This document shows, one piece after another, positions 6,853-15,751 of a stretch of DNA of 64,000 nucleotides. Numbering within the stretch: the stretch's first letter is position 1; every line of letters starts with the position of its first letter. The stretch lies in assembly GCA_963665045.2 (NCBI GenBank), contig CAXXJQ010000009.1, positions 682,001 through 746,000 on the forward strand, written 5' to 3'. Origin of the DNA: JAFGRU01 sp016934985. GTDB taxonomy: Bacteria; Desulfobacterota; Desulfuromonadia; Desulfuromonadales; JAAYDE01. The notes under the pieces were generated by a model. It was not told the DNA's origin. It saw nothing but the letters and a program-made list of their open reading frames with translations, and did no database searches. The translations under genes and the position numbers were made by a program.

Positions 6853-7764
6853 ATGACACCCATTGTCGAAGCAAAAAATCTAAAAAAAACCTTCGGCGCT
6901 TTTACCGCCGTTGAGGATGTCAGCTTCCACATCGTCAAGGGCGAGTGTTTCGGCCTTCTTGGTCCCAACGGTGCCGGCAAGACCACGACAATCCGCATGC
7001 TGTACGGCTACACGCCCCTCACCAGCGGTGCCCTGAAACTGTTTGGGGAGGACCTTGAGCCCAACCTGCGAAAACTCAAATACCGCATCGGTGTCTGTCA
7101 GCAGGAAAACAACCTCGACCCGGACCTGACCGTGCTGGAAAACCTGCAGGTCTTCGCCCGTTATTTCGACATCCCTAAAAGCGAGGCCCGCACCCGCATC
7201 GACCGGCTCCTGGAATTTTTCGCCCTCAACAACCGCTCCAAGGCTCTGTTCACCGACCTGTCGGGCGGCATGCGGCGGCGCCTGGTGCTGGCCCGCTCAC
7301 TGATCAACAACCCCGACCTGCTGATACTCGACGAGCCGACCAGCGCCCTCGATCCCCAGACCCGCCAGCAGGTCTGGAGCCGCCTCCTTGAACTGAAAAA
7401 AGAGGGTCTGACCATCCTTCTGACCACCCATTACATGGAAGAGGCCTACCGGCTCTGCGACCGCCTCCTGATCATGGACCAGGGCAAGGTGCTGGTCGAG
7501 GGCAAACCCGGCGAACTCATCGACCGCTATGTCGGCCGCGAGGTGCTGGAAATCGATTCGCCTGACCAGAAATTGCGGGATTTTCTTATCTCCCAAGGAT
7601 ACATGTTTGATGACCTCGGCACCCGCCTGATGATCTACAATCACAACTGCCGGGAACTTTTCGATGCCATTGAAAAGGTTTTCGACCACAAGAACTGCAT
7701 GCTGCGCATGGGCACCCTGGAGGATGTCTTTCTCAAGCTGACCGGAAGGGATCTGCGCGAATGA
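6853..7764 (+). CDS. ABC-2 type exporter, ATP-binding protein (NodI/DrrA-like)
   Basis: This is the nucleotide-binding subunit of an exporter, with all signature elements: Walker A GPNGAGKTT (about residue 40), the Q-loop near CQQENNLDPDLTV, ABC signature LSGGMRRRL, Walker B LLILDEPTSALDP, and the switch histidine in LLTTHYMEEA. The C-terminal extension (about 220-303) is typical of NodI/DrrA-type proteins. An upstream frame extends to a TTG at 6814, but ATG at 6853 gives the usual N-terminus. Its stop overlaps the permease start by 4 bases (ATGA), so the two are translationally coupled. The exported substrate is unknown. Confidence 0.92.
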   Translation: MTPIVEAKNLKKTFGAFTAVEDVSFHIVKGECFGLLGPNGAGKTTTIRMLYGYTPLTSGALKLFGEDLEPNLRKLKYRIGVCQQENNLDPDLTVLENLQVFARYFDIPKSEARTRIDRLLEFFALNNRSKALFTDLSGGMRRRLVLARSLINNPDLLILDEPTSALDPQTRQQVWSRLLELKKEGLTILLTTHYMEEAYRLCDRLLIMDQGKVLVEGKPGELIDRYVGREVLEIDSPDQKLRDFLISQGYMFDDLGTRLMIYNHNCRELFDAIEKVFDHKNCMLRMGTLEDVFLKLTGRDLRE

Positions 7765-8552
7765 TCAAGGCTCTTTTCCCTAAAATTTCCAGGCGCTTTC
7801 TGCGCGTCTGGCAGCGCAACCTAACGGTTTACAAAAAAACCTGGAAGGTCAGCTTCCTGCCGCCGCTCATGGAGCCTTTTCTGTTTATCGTCGCTTTCGG
7901 TATCGGTCTGAGCGCCATTGTCGAAGACCTCACCTACCGGGGGATAAAGGTTTCCTATATCGATTTCATCATCCCGGCATTGCTGGGCACCACCATCATG
8001 TACAACGCCTTCTTCGAAACCAGCTTCGCCTCTTTCGTACGCATGCGCTACCAGAAAACCTTCGACGCCATGATGGCGACCCCCCTGAACCTGGAGGAAA
8101 TCATTACCGGCGAGATTGCCTGGTCGGCCACCAAGTCATTCATTGCCGCCACCCTGATGATCGTCGGCGTCGGCATTCTCGGCCTCATCGACAACTTATC
8201 GATTCTTCTGGTGCCTCTCCTGGCCCTGCTGGGCGGCTTTGCCTTTGGCGCCACAGGCATGTTCTTCACCAGCATCGTGCCCAATATCGAAACCTTCAAC
8301 CTGCCCATGTTCCTGTTCATTACGCCCATGTTCCTGTTCAGCGGCACCTTTTTCCCCCTTGAAACCCTGCCGCAATGGGCCCAGGGCATCGCCCTCGCCC
8401 TGCCCCTCACCCATCTTGTCCGCCTCACCCGCGCCGCCACCCTCGGCATCTATCACCTGTCCTTGCTTGGCAGCCTGGCCTATCTCCTCCTTTACAGCCT
8501 CTTCTTTTATCCGCTCGCCCTGAAAAAAATGCAGAAACGGCTGATCAAATAA
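7761..8552 (+). CDS. ABC-2 type exporter, permease (NodJ-like)
   Basis: This 263-residue inner-membrane protein has about six membrane segments and the ABC-2 family pattern. That includes FIIPALLGTTIMYNAFFETSF, the region TFDAMMATPLNLEEIITGEI, and FLFITPMFLFSGTFFPLETL before the last segments. It starts with ATG overlapping the stop of the ATP-binding gene and would form the membrane channel of that exporter. Family members export lipo-oligosaccharides, drugs or polysaccharide precursors; no neighbour tells which one applies here. Confidence 0.9.
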   Translation: MIKALFPKISRRFLRVWQRNLTVYKKTWKVSFLPPLMEPFLFIVAFGIGLSAIVEDLTYRGIKVSYIDFIIPALLGTTIMYNAFFETSFASFVRMRYQKTFDAMMATPLNLEEIITGEIAWSATKSFIAATLMIVGVGILGLIDNLSILLVPLLALLGGFAFGATGMFFTSIVPNIETFNLPMFLFITPMFLFSGTFFPLETLPQWAQGIALALPLTHLVRLTRAATLGIYHLSLLGSLAYLLLYSLFFYPLALKKMQKRLIK

Positions 8553-8678
8553 CACCGCCACACTCCTGAAGTATAATTAATCTGTAACCTTTTACCTCTT
8601 TGCCGCCATTGATTAAGCAGAAGAAGGGAAACAGTTGGTTTGTCACGGAAATGAGCTTTTCCCTGGGGGAGGGACATC

Positions 8679-9713
8679 ATGAAAAAACGAACCCTGATAG
8701 TACTGGCGGCGTTGGTCGCCTTTCTGGGTTTTCCCGCAATTGGGCTGGCCTTCAGTGAAGTGCTCGACACGACGGAAGAGCAGGCCATGGCGGAAACCCT
8801 GCAATTCGCCCTGGAATACAACAGCAACGGCAGGGAGAGTTACTGGAGCAATCCGGATACCGGACGCTCGGGCTCGGTAGTGCCCTTCAATCGCTTTGTC
8901 GACACCGGCGGGCTGACCTGCCGCGAGTATGTTTCAACCCTCTACATCGACGGTGAAGAGGAGCGTGACTACGGCACCGCCTGCCGCAACGCGGATGGCC
9001 GCTGGATGGTCGTACTCGACAGCGATGGTACCCATTATGCCGGAGCCCCTGCCGCCCGCAACTACGTTTACGTCTACCGCGATCCGGCCCGGTATTATTA
9101 TCCCTGGGTTTACTACGCTCCGGCCTATTACCCTTACCGCATCTTCTTCAGCTTTGTTTTTTCTTCCCACAGCAGGCATTTTCACCGCGCCCACTTTCAT
9201 TCCGGCTACCTCTACCAGCCCCGAAGGTCGGTAATTTATAAACCGAAACCGGGTCACGTCATCCACCATCGTCGGCCTGAGGCAACTGCTCCTCAACGGC
9301 CACCGTTCCGCAAAAGCATTGAGCAGCGTGCCCCGCGCCCGGCCCCGGTAGTGAGAAAGACCCCCGAATATCGGCATGAAAGCGGTCCGACCACCACCAC
9401 GCGACAGGTTGAAAAACGCGACCATCATAAAAGCCGCCCGGAGAGGACTGTTTACAGGCAGGGAAAACAGCGGGATATCCGCGGGAACAGAGAAGCCAAA
9501 CCTGATTTTCAAAAGCCGCACCACAGAAAAGACCAGCCCAGGATGATGGCGGAACAAAAGAGACAGGAAGATCGTCGTTCGACCCCGCCGCCGAAATTGC
9601 AAATGGAGCAAAAAGTGGAACAAGGCCGTAATTTCTCATCCAGGGACGGCCGGCATAGAGCGCGGTATGAGCAACAGCCACCTAGAAATCCATGGCAACA
9701 ACGTAAATATTAA
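8679..9713 (+). CDS. secreted surface-antigen-domain protein with long basic tail
   Basis: The 344-residue product opens with a signal peptide (residues 1-25, cleavage near GLAFS). A domain of about 85 residues follows that resembles the C-terminal domain of the RT0821/17-kDa surface antigen family (ALEYNSNGRESYWSNPDTG, CREYVSTLYIDG, ACRNADGRW). After an aromatic stretch rich in Tyr (about 130-155), the remaining 190 residues are low-complexity and strongly basic (Arg, Lys, His, Pro, Gln). The basic tail suggests binding to a polyanion such as nucleic acid or polysaccharide outside the cell; this is inference. It is a single gene with its own strong terminator. Confidence 0.72.
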   Translation: MKKRTLIVLAALVAFLGFPAIGLAFSEVLDTTEEQAMAETLQFALEYNSNGRESYWSNPDTGRSGSVVPFNRFVDTGGLTCREYVSTLYIDGEEERDYGTACRNADGRWMVVLDSDGTHYAGAPAARNYVYVYRDPARYYYPWVYYAPAYYPYRIFFSFVFSSHSRHFHRAHFHSGYLYQPRRSVIYKPKPGHVIHHRRPEATAPQRPPFRKSIEQRAPRPAPVVRKTPEYRHESGPTTTTRQVEKRDHHKSRPERTVYRQGKQRDIRGNREAKPDFQKPHHRKDQPRMMAEQKRQEDRRSTPPPKLQMEQKVEQGRNFSSRDGRHRARYEQQPPRNPWQQRKY

Positions 9714-9771
9714 TTGGTAAATAGAAATGATTCAGCACGTTCGAACGGTGGGACCAGATTCGGACGGTAAT

Positions 9772-9804
9772 AAAAAAGGAACCAGGTTTTTCGGTTCCTT
9801 TTTT
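9772..9804. terminator. strong bidirectional-looking terminator
   Basis: AAAAAAGGAACC (9772-9783) pairs with GGTTCCTTTTTT (9793-9804), giving a 12-bp stem with a 9-base loop and U-rich 3' ends on both strands. It follows the secreted-protein gene by about 60 bases. Confidence 0.85.
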
Positions 9805-10347
9805 ATTTTGAGAGAACGCTTCCGGGTGGTGGGAAAAATCGGAATATTTTCGGGTAAGCTTGGCAACCTTTTCCCAATGGTTACTGTTCACAAGCAACGG
9901 ATTAGTCATCTTTTGTCAATGAACTGCGCCAAGGTTCTTGACCTGAGAAGCAGGTTGCCAACAGAGGCGGGTGGGCAGACGGTGGGTAAACACTGGATGT
10001 GGAGCCAAAACGGCCAAAAAAACAGCGCGTCGGCAGGAGGGTATCCAACGCGCCAAAAAGAGGGGGTTTGCTTTACCCCTCAACTTAATTATAACCTTTT
10101 TTGTTATAAATAAAAGCCTTTTTATTTCATCCCCTCCATTGCTTTTACAAACCATCATCCTCTAAGCTGTAAACAACCTTTTGCCAATGCCACAGCATTA
10201 ATACTAAAATCCTCAAATTAAAAAGACTTGGAAAAGGGCGCTTGATTTCGGATAATATAAATTAAATTTCATGACCTGCATGATCCATTCGGCTTTTTTT
10301 TTGACTTCTTGGGAAAGCTCCCGGCATTAATAAATAAAGGGGCCTCC
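9805..10347. other. intergenic stretch without a credible gene
   Basis: Open frames here are weak: the longest on the + strand runs straight through the terminator. A G-rich/C-rich hairpin (GAGGGG near 10059 with CCCCTC near 10076) is followed after some bases by a T-run. The region next to the kinase gene is AT-rich and holds AAAGGGG as its ribosome binding site, but no clear promoter was identified. Confidence 0.4.
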
Positions 10348-12783
10348 ATGGCTTCTCCCCAAGCAGAAAACGACAAAACCCTGCACTCCCTCGGTCAGCC
10401 GGTCTGGAAATCGAGAGTTTTTCTTGCGGTTTTTTTCGTTCTTATGTTTGCAGGGCTATATTGGGTAAGCCTTTCCCATTATCTCTTGTTTCACGCTCTG
10501 ATTGAATTTCCCAGTATTATTGTTGCCTTTTCCATTTTTGTCATCGGCTGGAACTCCCGGCGTTTCGCCCGTTCCAATCTACTTGTTTTTTTCTCTATTT
10601 TTTTTCTTCCGGTCAGTATTTTCGATTTTCTCCATACCCTGAGCTACAAGGGGACGGGGGTGTTCCCGGTTGATGGCGCCAATCTGGCCACTCAATACTG
10701 GATTGCAGCCCGCTACATCCAGGCAGGCTCTTGCATTGCCACCGCCATCTTCATCAAGCGGATGGACAGATTCAATCCGGAAAAGATTCTGCCGGTCTTC
10801 CTGTTTCTGAGCACTGCCGTTGCCTTGCTGATTTTCCCTTTTGGGCTTTTTCCCGACTGCTACCTGGAAGGGTCCGGACTGACCGCATTTAAAATCTGGA
10901 GTGAAGTTTTCATCTGCCTTTTGCTTGCGGCAAGCGCTTTTTTGATCTGGTCCCGCCGACGCTACTGGGACCAGAACTTACTGGCTTATCTTTTTCCGTC
11001 CATTCTGCTTTTCATCTTTTCTGAGTTGGCCTTTACTCTTTATCAGGATGTCTACGGGTTTTTCAATTTTCTGGGCCATGTTTTCAAGTTCGCTTCTTTT
11101 GTCTGCATCTATTTCGGACTCATCGAAGGCTCTCTCAAAAGGCCTTACTCTATTTTATTCCGCGACCTTGTCGAGTCCGAGAAAAAGTTGCTCAATGAGT
11201 TGCGTGAGAGAAAGGCTGCCGAGGAACAGGCCATTCAGGCCCGCAACGAGGCGCACCATGCCAATGAGGCCAAATCCCGTTTTCTGGCTAATATCGCCCA
11301 TGAGATCCGCACTCCTTTAAATGCCATTCTGGGTCTCACCGAATTGACGCTGGTGACGGATCTTAAAGGAGACTCGAAGGAATACGTCAGCATGTTGCGC
11401 AGTTCCGGAGTTTCCCTTCGAGGGCTGGTAGATAACGTTTTGGACATGAGTAAAATCGAGGAGGGGAAGTTTGATTTTTTCATTCAACCCTTCGACCTGC
11501 GCCGCAAAATCGAAGACATAATTAAACTGCTTGACGTTTTAGCCCGGGAAAAAGGTGTTAAACTTTTTTCAGAGGTTGCCGGCGATGTCCCCCAAATTCT
11601 GGAAGGCGACCCCCAGCGCTTACGCCAGGTGCTGAATAACCTCATCGTCAACGCCATCAAATTCACCACCCAGGGCGAAATTTCCCTATCCGTAACCAGC
11701 AGCTCGAACCATGGTGAGGATAAGGTCCGGGTTGAGTTCCAGGTGCGGGATACCGGCATCGGTATACCAAAAGAGCGCATTAAGGATCTGTTCAAAAAAT
11801 TCAGCCAGATTGAGGGTCCCTTTTCACGGGAATACACCGGCACTGGTCTGGGGTTGGCAATATCCCAGGAAATAGTCGAAAAAATGGGGGGAACCATCCG
11901 CGTGGAAAGCCGGGAAGGGGAAGGAAGCACCTTCTATTTTACCGTCCCGTTTCAGGTCTCTTCCACTAGCTACCTGCCACAAAGCCTGGGGAAAACAGAT
12001 AAGTCGGCCGCAGCGGCGACTTTGACAGCCGCTTCGGAAAAGCCCCCGATAAAAGTGCTTCTGGTGGAAGACGACCTTATCAACCGCAAGGTTATGACCT
12101 GGATGCTGACGCAAAAAGGCTATCTGGTTTCGGGAGTCAGCGATGGTCACGAAGCTGTAGAAGAAGCTGGTTTGGGAAAGCATGACTGCATTCTCATGGA
12201 TTTGAGAATGCCCAAGATGGATGGCATTGCCGCTACCAAAGCTATTCGGGGAAATTGGCCGAAAGACCTTGCGCCGGTTAGAATTATCGGTATCTCGGCC
12301 AGTCCTTTTGAAGAAGAACGGAAAAGATGCCTCGACGCGGGCATGGATGATTATCTCTCCAAGCCGGTTCATTGGCATGTACTGTTTGTGAAAATCAACC
12401 AATGCCGCAAAAACCTGACACCTCAACCAAAACTGCCGGAAAGGGAAAGCGTGGACTTCAGCGACTTGATTTCAGCTATAGGGGAAAACCGGGAGGCGCT
12501 TGTTGACATGATTGATGAATTTCTGGAAGCCTGCCCGGGCCGCCTCAGAGACATTCTCGGAGCCATCCCGGAGCGGGATGGCTCCAGCCTTGAAAAAAAA
12601 GCCCATGGATTTAAATCCGCCGTCGGTATTTGGGGTGACAGCCGCGCCTTTGATGTCCTGAGCGAACTTGAGGAGGCCGGTCGGACAGACGATTTCGGTC
12701 AAGCAGAAGGACTCATAAAAAACCTGCCGCAAGAACTGGAAAAACTGAAGCTGGCGCTGGCGGATTTACGGGATTCTCTTTGA
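10348..12783 (+). CDS. MASE3-type hybrid histidine kinase (HisKA, HATPase, REC, HPt)
   Basis: This is a complete phosphorelay in one 811-residue chain. About eight membrane segments (residues 25-265) form a MASE3-like sensor with the FDFLHTLSYKG pattern. A coiled coil (275-300) follows, then HisKA with the phospho-acceptor His318 in AHEIRTPLN. The ATPase domain has N-box NLIVNAIKF and G boxes DTGIGIP and GTGLGL. A receiver domain has Asp618 in LMDLRMPKMDG, and an HPt domain has His753 in KAHGFKSAVG. ATG at 10348 with AAAGGGG upstream is preferred over TTG at 10309. There is no response regulator nearby, so its output partner is elsewhere. Confidence 0.9.
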   Translation: MASPQAENDKTLHSLGQPVWKSRVFLAVFFVLMFAGLYWVSLSHYLLFHALIEFPSIIVAFSIFVIGWNSRRFARSNLLVFFSIFFLPVSIFDFLHTLSYKGTGVFPVDGANLATQYWIAARYIQAGSCIATAIFIKRMDRFNPEKILPVFLFLSTAVALLIFPFGLFPDCYLEGSGLTAFKIWSEVFICLLLAASAFLIWSRRRYWDQNLLAYLFPSILLFIFSELAFTLYQDVYGFFNFLGHVFKFASFVCIYFGLIEGSLKRPYSILFRDLVESEKKLLNELRERKAAEEQAIQARNEAHHANEAKSRFLANIAHEIRTPLNAILGLTELTLVTDLKGDSKEYVSMLRSSGVSLRGLVDNVLDMSKIEEGKFDFFIQPFDLRRKIEDIIKLLDVLAREKGVKLFSEVAGDVPQILEGDPQRLRQVLNNLIVNAIKFTTQGEISLSVTSSSNHGEDKVRVEFQVRDTGIGIPKERIKDLFKKFSQIEGPFSREYTGTGLGLAISQEIVEKMGGTIRVESREGEGSTFYFTVPFQVSSTSYLPQSLGKTDKSAAAATLTAASEKPPIKVLLVEDDLINRKVMTWMLTQKGYLVSGVSDGHEAVEEAGLGKHDCILMDLRMPKMDGIAATKAIRGNWPKDLAPVRIIGISASPFEEERKRCLDAGMDDYLSKPVHWHVLFVKINQCRKNLTPQPKLPERESVDFSDLISAIGENREALVDMIDEFLEACPGRLRDILGAIPERDGSSLEKKAHGFKSAVGIWGDSRAFDVLSELEEAGRTDDFGQAEGLIKNLPQELEKLKLALADLRDSL

Positions 12784-12846
12784 CAGGCTGTGGATAAACT
12801 TTCCGGTACTTATCCTTTGGTGATAATTTATCGGGCCGTTTAGCGG

Positions 12847-13380
12847 TTAAGACGATGGTGATCCCATTCCCGGACCGGGGTTTCGGGGCGGAGTCATGTG
12901 CCTGTGATTGGCGTCCGGCGACGAGGAAGGTCGGTGTGGACGGCGCCGGTTGTACCTTCTGAAAAACATGATCTGATCCACCTGTTCCTCCCAGATTTGC
13001 ATCTGGCGTTCATCCAGAGTAGATTCGATTTCGCCCTTCATGGCTTCAATTTCCTGCCGGATCTCCTGATATTTACTTCTTCTTATTTCACGCATTTTCG
13101 GCATATGCGTGGTTAGTATTGCTTCCACTTTCTGTTTCTGGGCTGAGTTCAGGTCTAGCGTTTCTTCCAGACGTTGGGATATTGAAGAGAGGCTGGCCCC
13201 TCGCCGGATGTTCTGAAGAACCAGTTTCCTGCCCCAGAAAAACATGCCGCCTGCCCCTATCAGAATGCCACTTAAGAGGAGAGCCATCCCCAGGGCGATA
13301 ATCTTGTTGCGGGCATTTTTGCGCTGCCGTTTGCGGGACAGTTGGTCCCGCTTTTCAGGCTGACTCGAAGTGACGTCCAT
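12847..13380 (-). CDS. membrane-anchored periplasmic protein, CpxP/ZraP-like
   Basis: The 177-residue product has a basic cytoplasmic tail and one membrane helix (about 27-50). A mostly helical charged domain (about 60-140: LDLNSAQKQKVEAILTTHM, then REIRQEIEAMKGEIE) and a Pro/Arg/His-rich end follow. The helical part has the spacing of LTxxQ-type periplasmic stress sensors of the CpxP/ZraP group (LNSAQKQKV). CAGGAG precedes the ATG. It is the last gene of a sigma factor operon, and a role in damping or sensing envelope stress for that sigma factor is inferred from position. Confidence 0.6.
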   Translation of the reverse strand: MDVTSSQPEKRDQLSRKRQRKNARNKIIALGMALLLSGILIGAGGMFFWGRKLVLQNIRRGASLSSISQRLEETLDLNSAQKQKVEAILTTHMPKMREIRRSKYQEIRQEIEAMKGEIESTLDERQMQIWEEQVDQIMFFRRYNRRRPHRPSSSPDANHRHMTPPRNPGPGMGSPSS

Positions 13381-13448
13381 ACCATCTCCTGTGAAGTTCC
13401 TTAAAAACCGAATCTTTACCCTATTACGCTGCGACTTCCCAAGCCCGG

Positions 13449-13706
13449 CTATTGCACCTCAAAAAACAACGCGATAAGCGGATCAGTCCACTCCCGCATA
13501 CTCAGAAAGATCATGGCCGTGGCCAGAACGGCGGAAGCGGAAGAAAAGGCCGTGAGCCATCCAAGAAAGCGGTATCCGGCGGCGTCTTCTTCCGGCTCCT
13601 GCAGCGCACGGATCCGTCTCATGACGTCGAGAGCGACATCGATTTGGGGCGCATCCTCTTTGCGAGCTTTTTGATTGAGTTTGGTGAGGATTTCCATTTC
13701 TTTCAT
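13449..13706 (-). CDS. small single-pass membrane protein, probable anti-sigma partner
   Basis: This 85-residue protein has a charged N-terminal half with an amphipathic stretch (DVALDVMRRIRALQEPEED) and one membrane helix (about 48-68, FLGWLTAFSSASAVLATAM). It starts inside the end of the ECF sigma gene with a 4-base ATGA overlap, and AGGAG upstream. Tight coupling to a sigma factor and the soluble-head plus one-helix layout suggest an anti-sigma factor. It lacks the ZAS zinc motif (HxxxCxxC), so the assignment rests on context. Confidence 0.6.
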   Translation of the reverse strand: MKEMEILTKLNQKARKEDAPQIDVALDVMRRIRALQEPEEDAAGYRFLGWLTAFSSASAVLATAMIFLSMREWTDPLIALFFEVQ

Positions 13707-14302
13707 AACTTCTCCTGGGACTTTTCAAACAACTTTTTCAGCTGGCTTCTGGCCCGCAAGGTCTGAACCTTAACCATGGTCTGGCTCCAGCCGGTTAATT
13801 CGGAGGTTTCTTCAACACTTCTCTCCTCAACAAATCTGAGGGTGAGAACCAGGCGGTTGCGGGGCGTCAATTGCCCAAGCAGACGATGAAGGAGATCAGC
13901 CGCTTCTTTGCTGGCCAATATGTCCGGAGTGCCGGGATCGGACAACTGTCCCCACTCATCCAGAGAGACATGCGGATTATCCCTCTCCTTTTTCAATCTT
14001 TTCCAATGGCGATAACCAACACGCACGGCAATCCGGGACAGCCAATGAACAAAGGGAGCCTGGGGCTGGTAGTTCTTCAGGCTCGTGTAGGCTTCCACAA
14101 AGACGTCCTGAACCAGATCCTGATGGGTATCAAGCTCGCGTGAAAAACGCCACATGATGGATGCCACCTGCTTCTGATATCTTTCAACCAACTCCTGAAA
14201 GGCATTTCCGTCACCCTGCTGACATCGGCAGATAATCGCCCATTCTTTCTCCATGGCTATGTCCGGTTGACCAGATACAACCGTTTCACCGCATTGATGC
14301 AT
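13703..14302 (-). CDS. ECF-type RNA polymerase sigma factor
   Basis: This is an extracytoplasmic-function sigma factor. Region 2 runs from GDGNAFQELVERYQKQV through HQDLVQDVFVEAYTSLKNY to HWLSRIAVRVGYRHWKRL. Region 4 is LLGQLTPRNRLVLTLRFVEERSVEETSELTGWS and the following recognition helix (MVKVQTLRARSQLKKLF). The frame opens at a TTG at 14365; ATG at 14302 with GGAGGA upstream (13-base spacing) is chosen, and ATG at 14254 is also possible since region 2 starts right after it. It heads an operon with a small membrane protein and a CpxP-like protein, the usual plan of an envelope stress regulon. Confidence 0.88.
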   Translation of the reverse strand: MHQCGETVVSGQPDIAMEKEWAIICRCQQGDGNAFQELVERYQKQVASIMWRFSRELDTHQDLVQDVFVEAYTSLKNYQPQAPFVHWLSRIAVRVGYRHWKRLKKERDNPHVSLDEWGQLSDPGTPDILASKEAADLLHRLLGQLTPRNRLVLTLRFVEERSVEETSELTGWSQTMVKVQTLRARSQLKKLFEKSQEKL

Positions 14303-14620
14303 GGCTATCAGTTTTCCTCCAGCACAATCAGAAAGGCAAGGCATTTCAACCCCATTCAGCTTCAACGATCCGGCAATACTTTTTTCTATTTTGCTTGAAA
14401 AAGTCTCATTACCGTTTTTAATTAGTAAATGATCGGAAATTGAAAAAGGTTACAAAAAAATTTACCGGCGAACAGACCAAGGCCGACTTGGTTCCGGCAA
14501 CTTTTTCCAAGAAGCATCGGCCTCCTTGTGCCGAACAACCACTTTTTAATGCCTTTGTGACTGTTATCCTATCACTTCATCCGCCCTTCCTGACATTTTT
14601 TTCGAAAGGAGAAGGAAAAC
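14303..14620. other. divergent spacer between the sigma factor and TAXI genes
   Basis: No gene is seen. The part beside the TAXI gene ends in AAAGGAGAAGG, a very strong ribosome binding site. No clear sigma-70 or ECF promoter pair was identified on either strand. Confidence 0.4.
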
Positions 14621-15631
14621 ATGAAAAATTTGAATAGCATCTTGATTGCATTTCTTGCGGTCCTGCTCTGTTTCGGTTGCCAGAGCGAACAGAAAAAAGA
14701 GGGTGCCAAAACTGCCCAAGAACCCCAGGCCACACGTTTTGTCACTATTGGGACCGGTGGCGTTACCGGGGTTTATTACCCGACCGGTGGAGCCATCAGC
14801 AAACTGGTCAATGCCAAAAAGGATCAATATAAGATTCGCATGACCGTCGAGTCCACGGGCGGTTCTGTTTTCAATGTCAACGCCATCATGAGCGGTGATA
14901 TTGAGTTTGGTGTCGTCCAGTCCGACCGCCAGTACCAGGCCCTCAAAGGGATGAAAAACTGGGAAGGCAAGCCCCAGGAGAAGCTGCGGGCTGTTTTTTC
15001 CATCCATCCCGAGTCCGTGACAATTGTTGCTGCTGTGGATTCAGGAATCAGCACGGTTGAAGATCTGAAAGGGAAAGTTGTGAACATAGGCAATCCGGGG
15101 TCCGGACAGCGCGGCAACGCCACTGACCTGTTCATGGCAGCTGGTATCGATCCTGATAAAGATATGCAGACCGAAGGTCTGAAAGCCGCCGAGTCCGCGG
15201 GCATGCTTCAGGATGGACGTCTCGATGCATTCTTCTACACGGTGGGGCATCCCAACGGTTCCGTCAAAGAGGCCGTTGCGGGCACCAGACAAGTCCAATT
15301 TGTGTCCGTACCCGATGACATCGTGCAGAAACTGGTCGACAAATTGCCTTTCTATGCAGCCTCCAAAATCCCCATCAAATACTATCCCGGGGTCGGCAAT
15401 AAGGAGGATGTCAAAACATTTGGCGTCAAAGCCACTTTATGCACCCACGCCGATGTTCCTGAGGACATCGTTTACAATGTGACCAAGGAGGTATTTGAAA
15501 ACCTTGATACCTTCAAAACGCTTCATCCTGCTTTTGCCGATCTGACCAAAGAGGAAATGCTCAAAGGGCTCAGTGCCCCGCTCCATCCTGGTGCGGAAAA
15601 ATATTTTAAAGAAGCCGGTCTTTTGAAATAA
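14621..15631 (+). CDS. TAXI-family TRAP transporter solute-binding lipoprotein
   Basis: This 336-residue protein has a lipoprotein signal ending at LCFGC (Cys22). The TAXI family fold follows, with IGTGGVTGVYYPTGGAISKLVN at the start of the mature domain. Also conserved are VESTGGSVFNVNAIMSGDIEFGVVQSD, LKGKVVNIGNPGSGQRGNA and DGRLDAFFYTVGHPNG. It binds a solute in the periplasm for a sodium- or proton-driven TRAP carrier. Known TAXI substrates include glutamate and other carboxylates, but the one here is unknown. The fused permease follows 120 bases later and UspA after that. Confidence 0.92.
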   Translation: MKNLNSILIAFLAVLLCFGCQSEQKKEGAKTAQEPQATRFVTIGTGGVTGVYYPTGGAISKLVNAKKDQYKIRMTVESTGGSVFNVNAIMSGDIEFGVVQSDRQYQALKGMKNWEGKPQEKLRAVFSIHPESVTIVAAVDSGISTVEDLKGKVVNIGNPGSGQRGNATDLFMAAGIDPDKDMQTEGLKAAESAGMLQDGRLDAFFYTVGHPNGSVKEAVAGTRQVQFVSVPDDIVQKLVDKLPFYAASKIPIKYYPGVGNKEDVKTFGVKATLCTHADVPEDIVYNVTKEVFENLDTFKTLHPAFADLTKEEMLKGLSAPLHPGAEKYFKEAGLLK

Positions 15632-15751
15632 CTACCTTCATCCGTGGCGGGGAATGGCTTTTCCAAGGTATTCCCCGTTTTTTTCAGCACCAACAAGACA
15701 TGAAACCTTTACACCTCGAGCTTCGGATCGGTTTTAACAAAAGGGGAATGG

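Noticed and set aside
9880..10060. Possible c-di-GMP (GEMM) riboswitch before the hybrid kinase
   Set aside because: A GGTTGCC-like word is present but the conserved core and paired elements of the riboswitch are not.
9727..10113. A 128-codon open frame on the + strand
   Set aside because: It begins before and runs straight through the strong hairpin at 9772-9804, has no ribosome binding site, and its residue mix does not look like protein.
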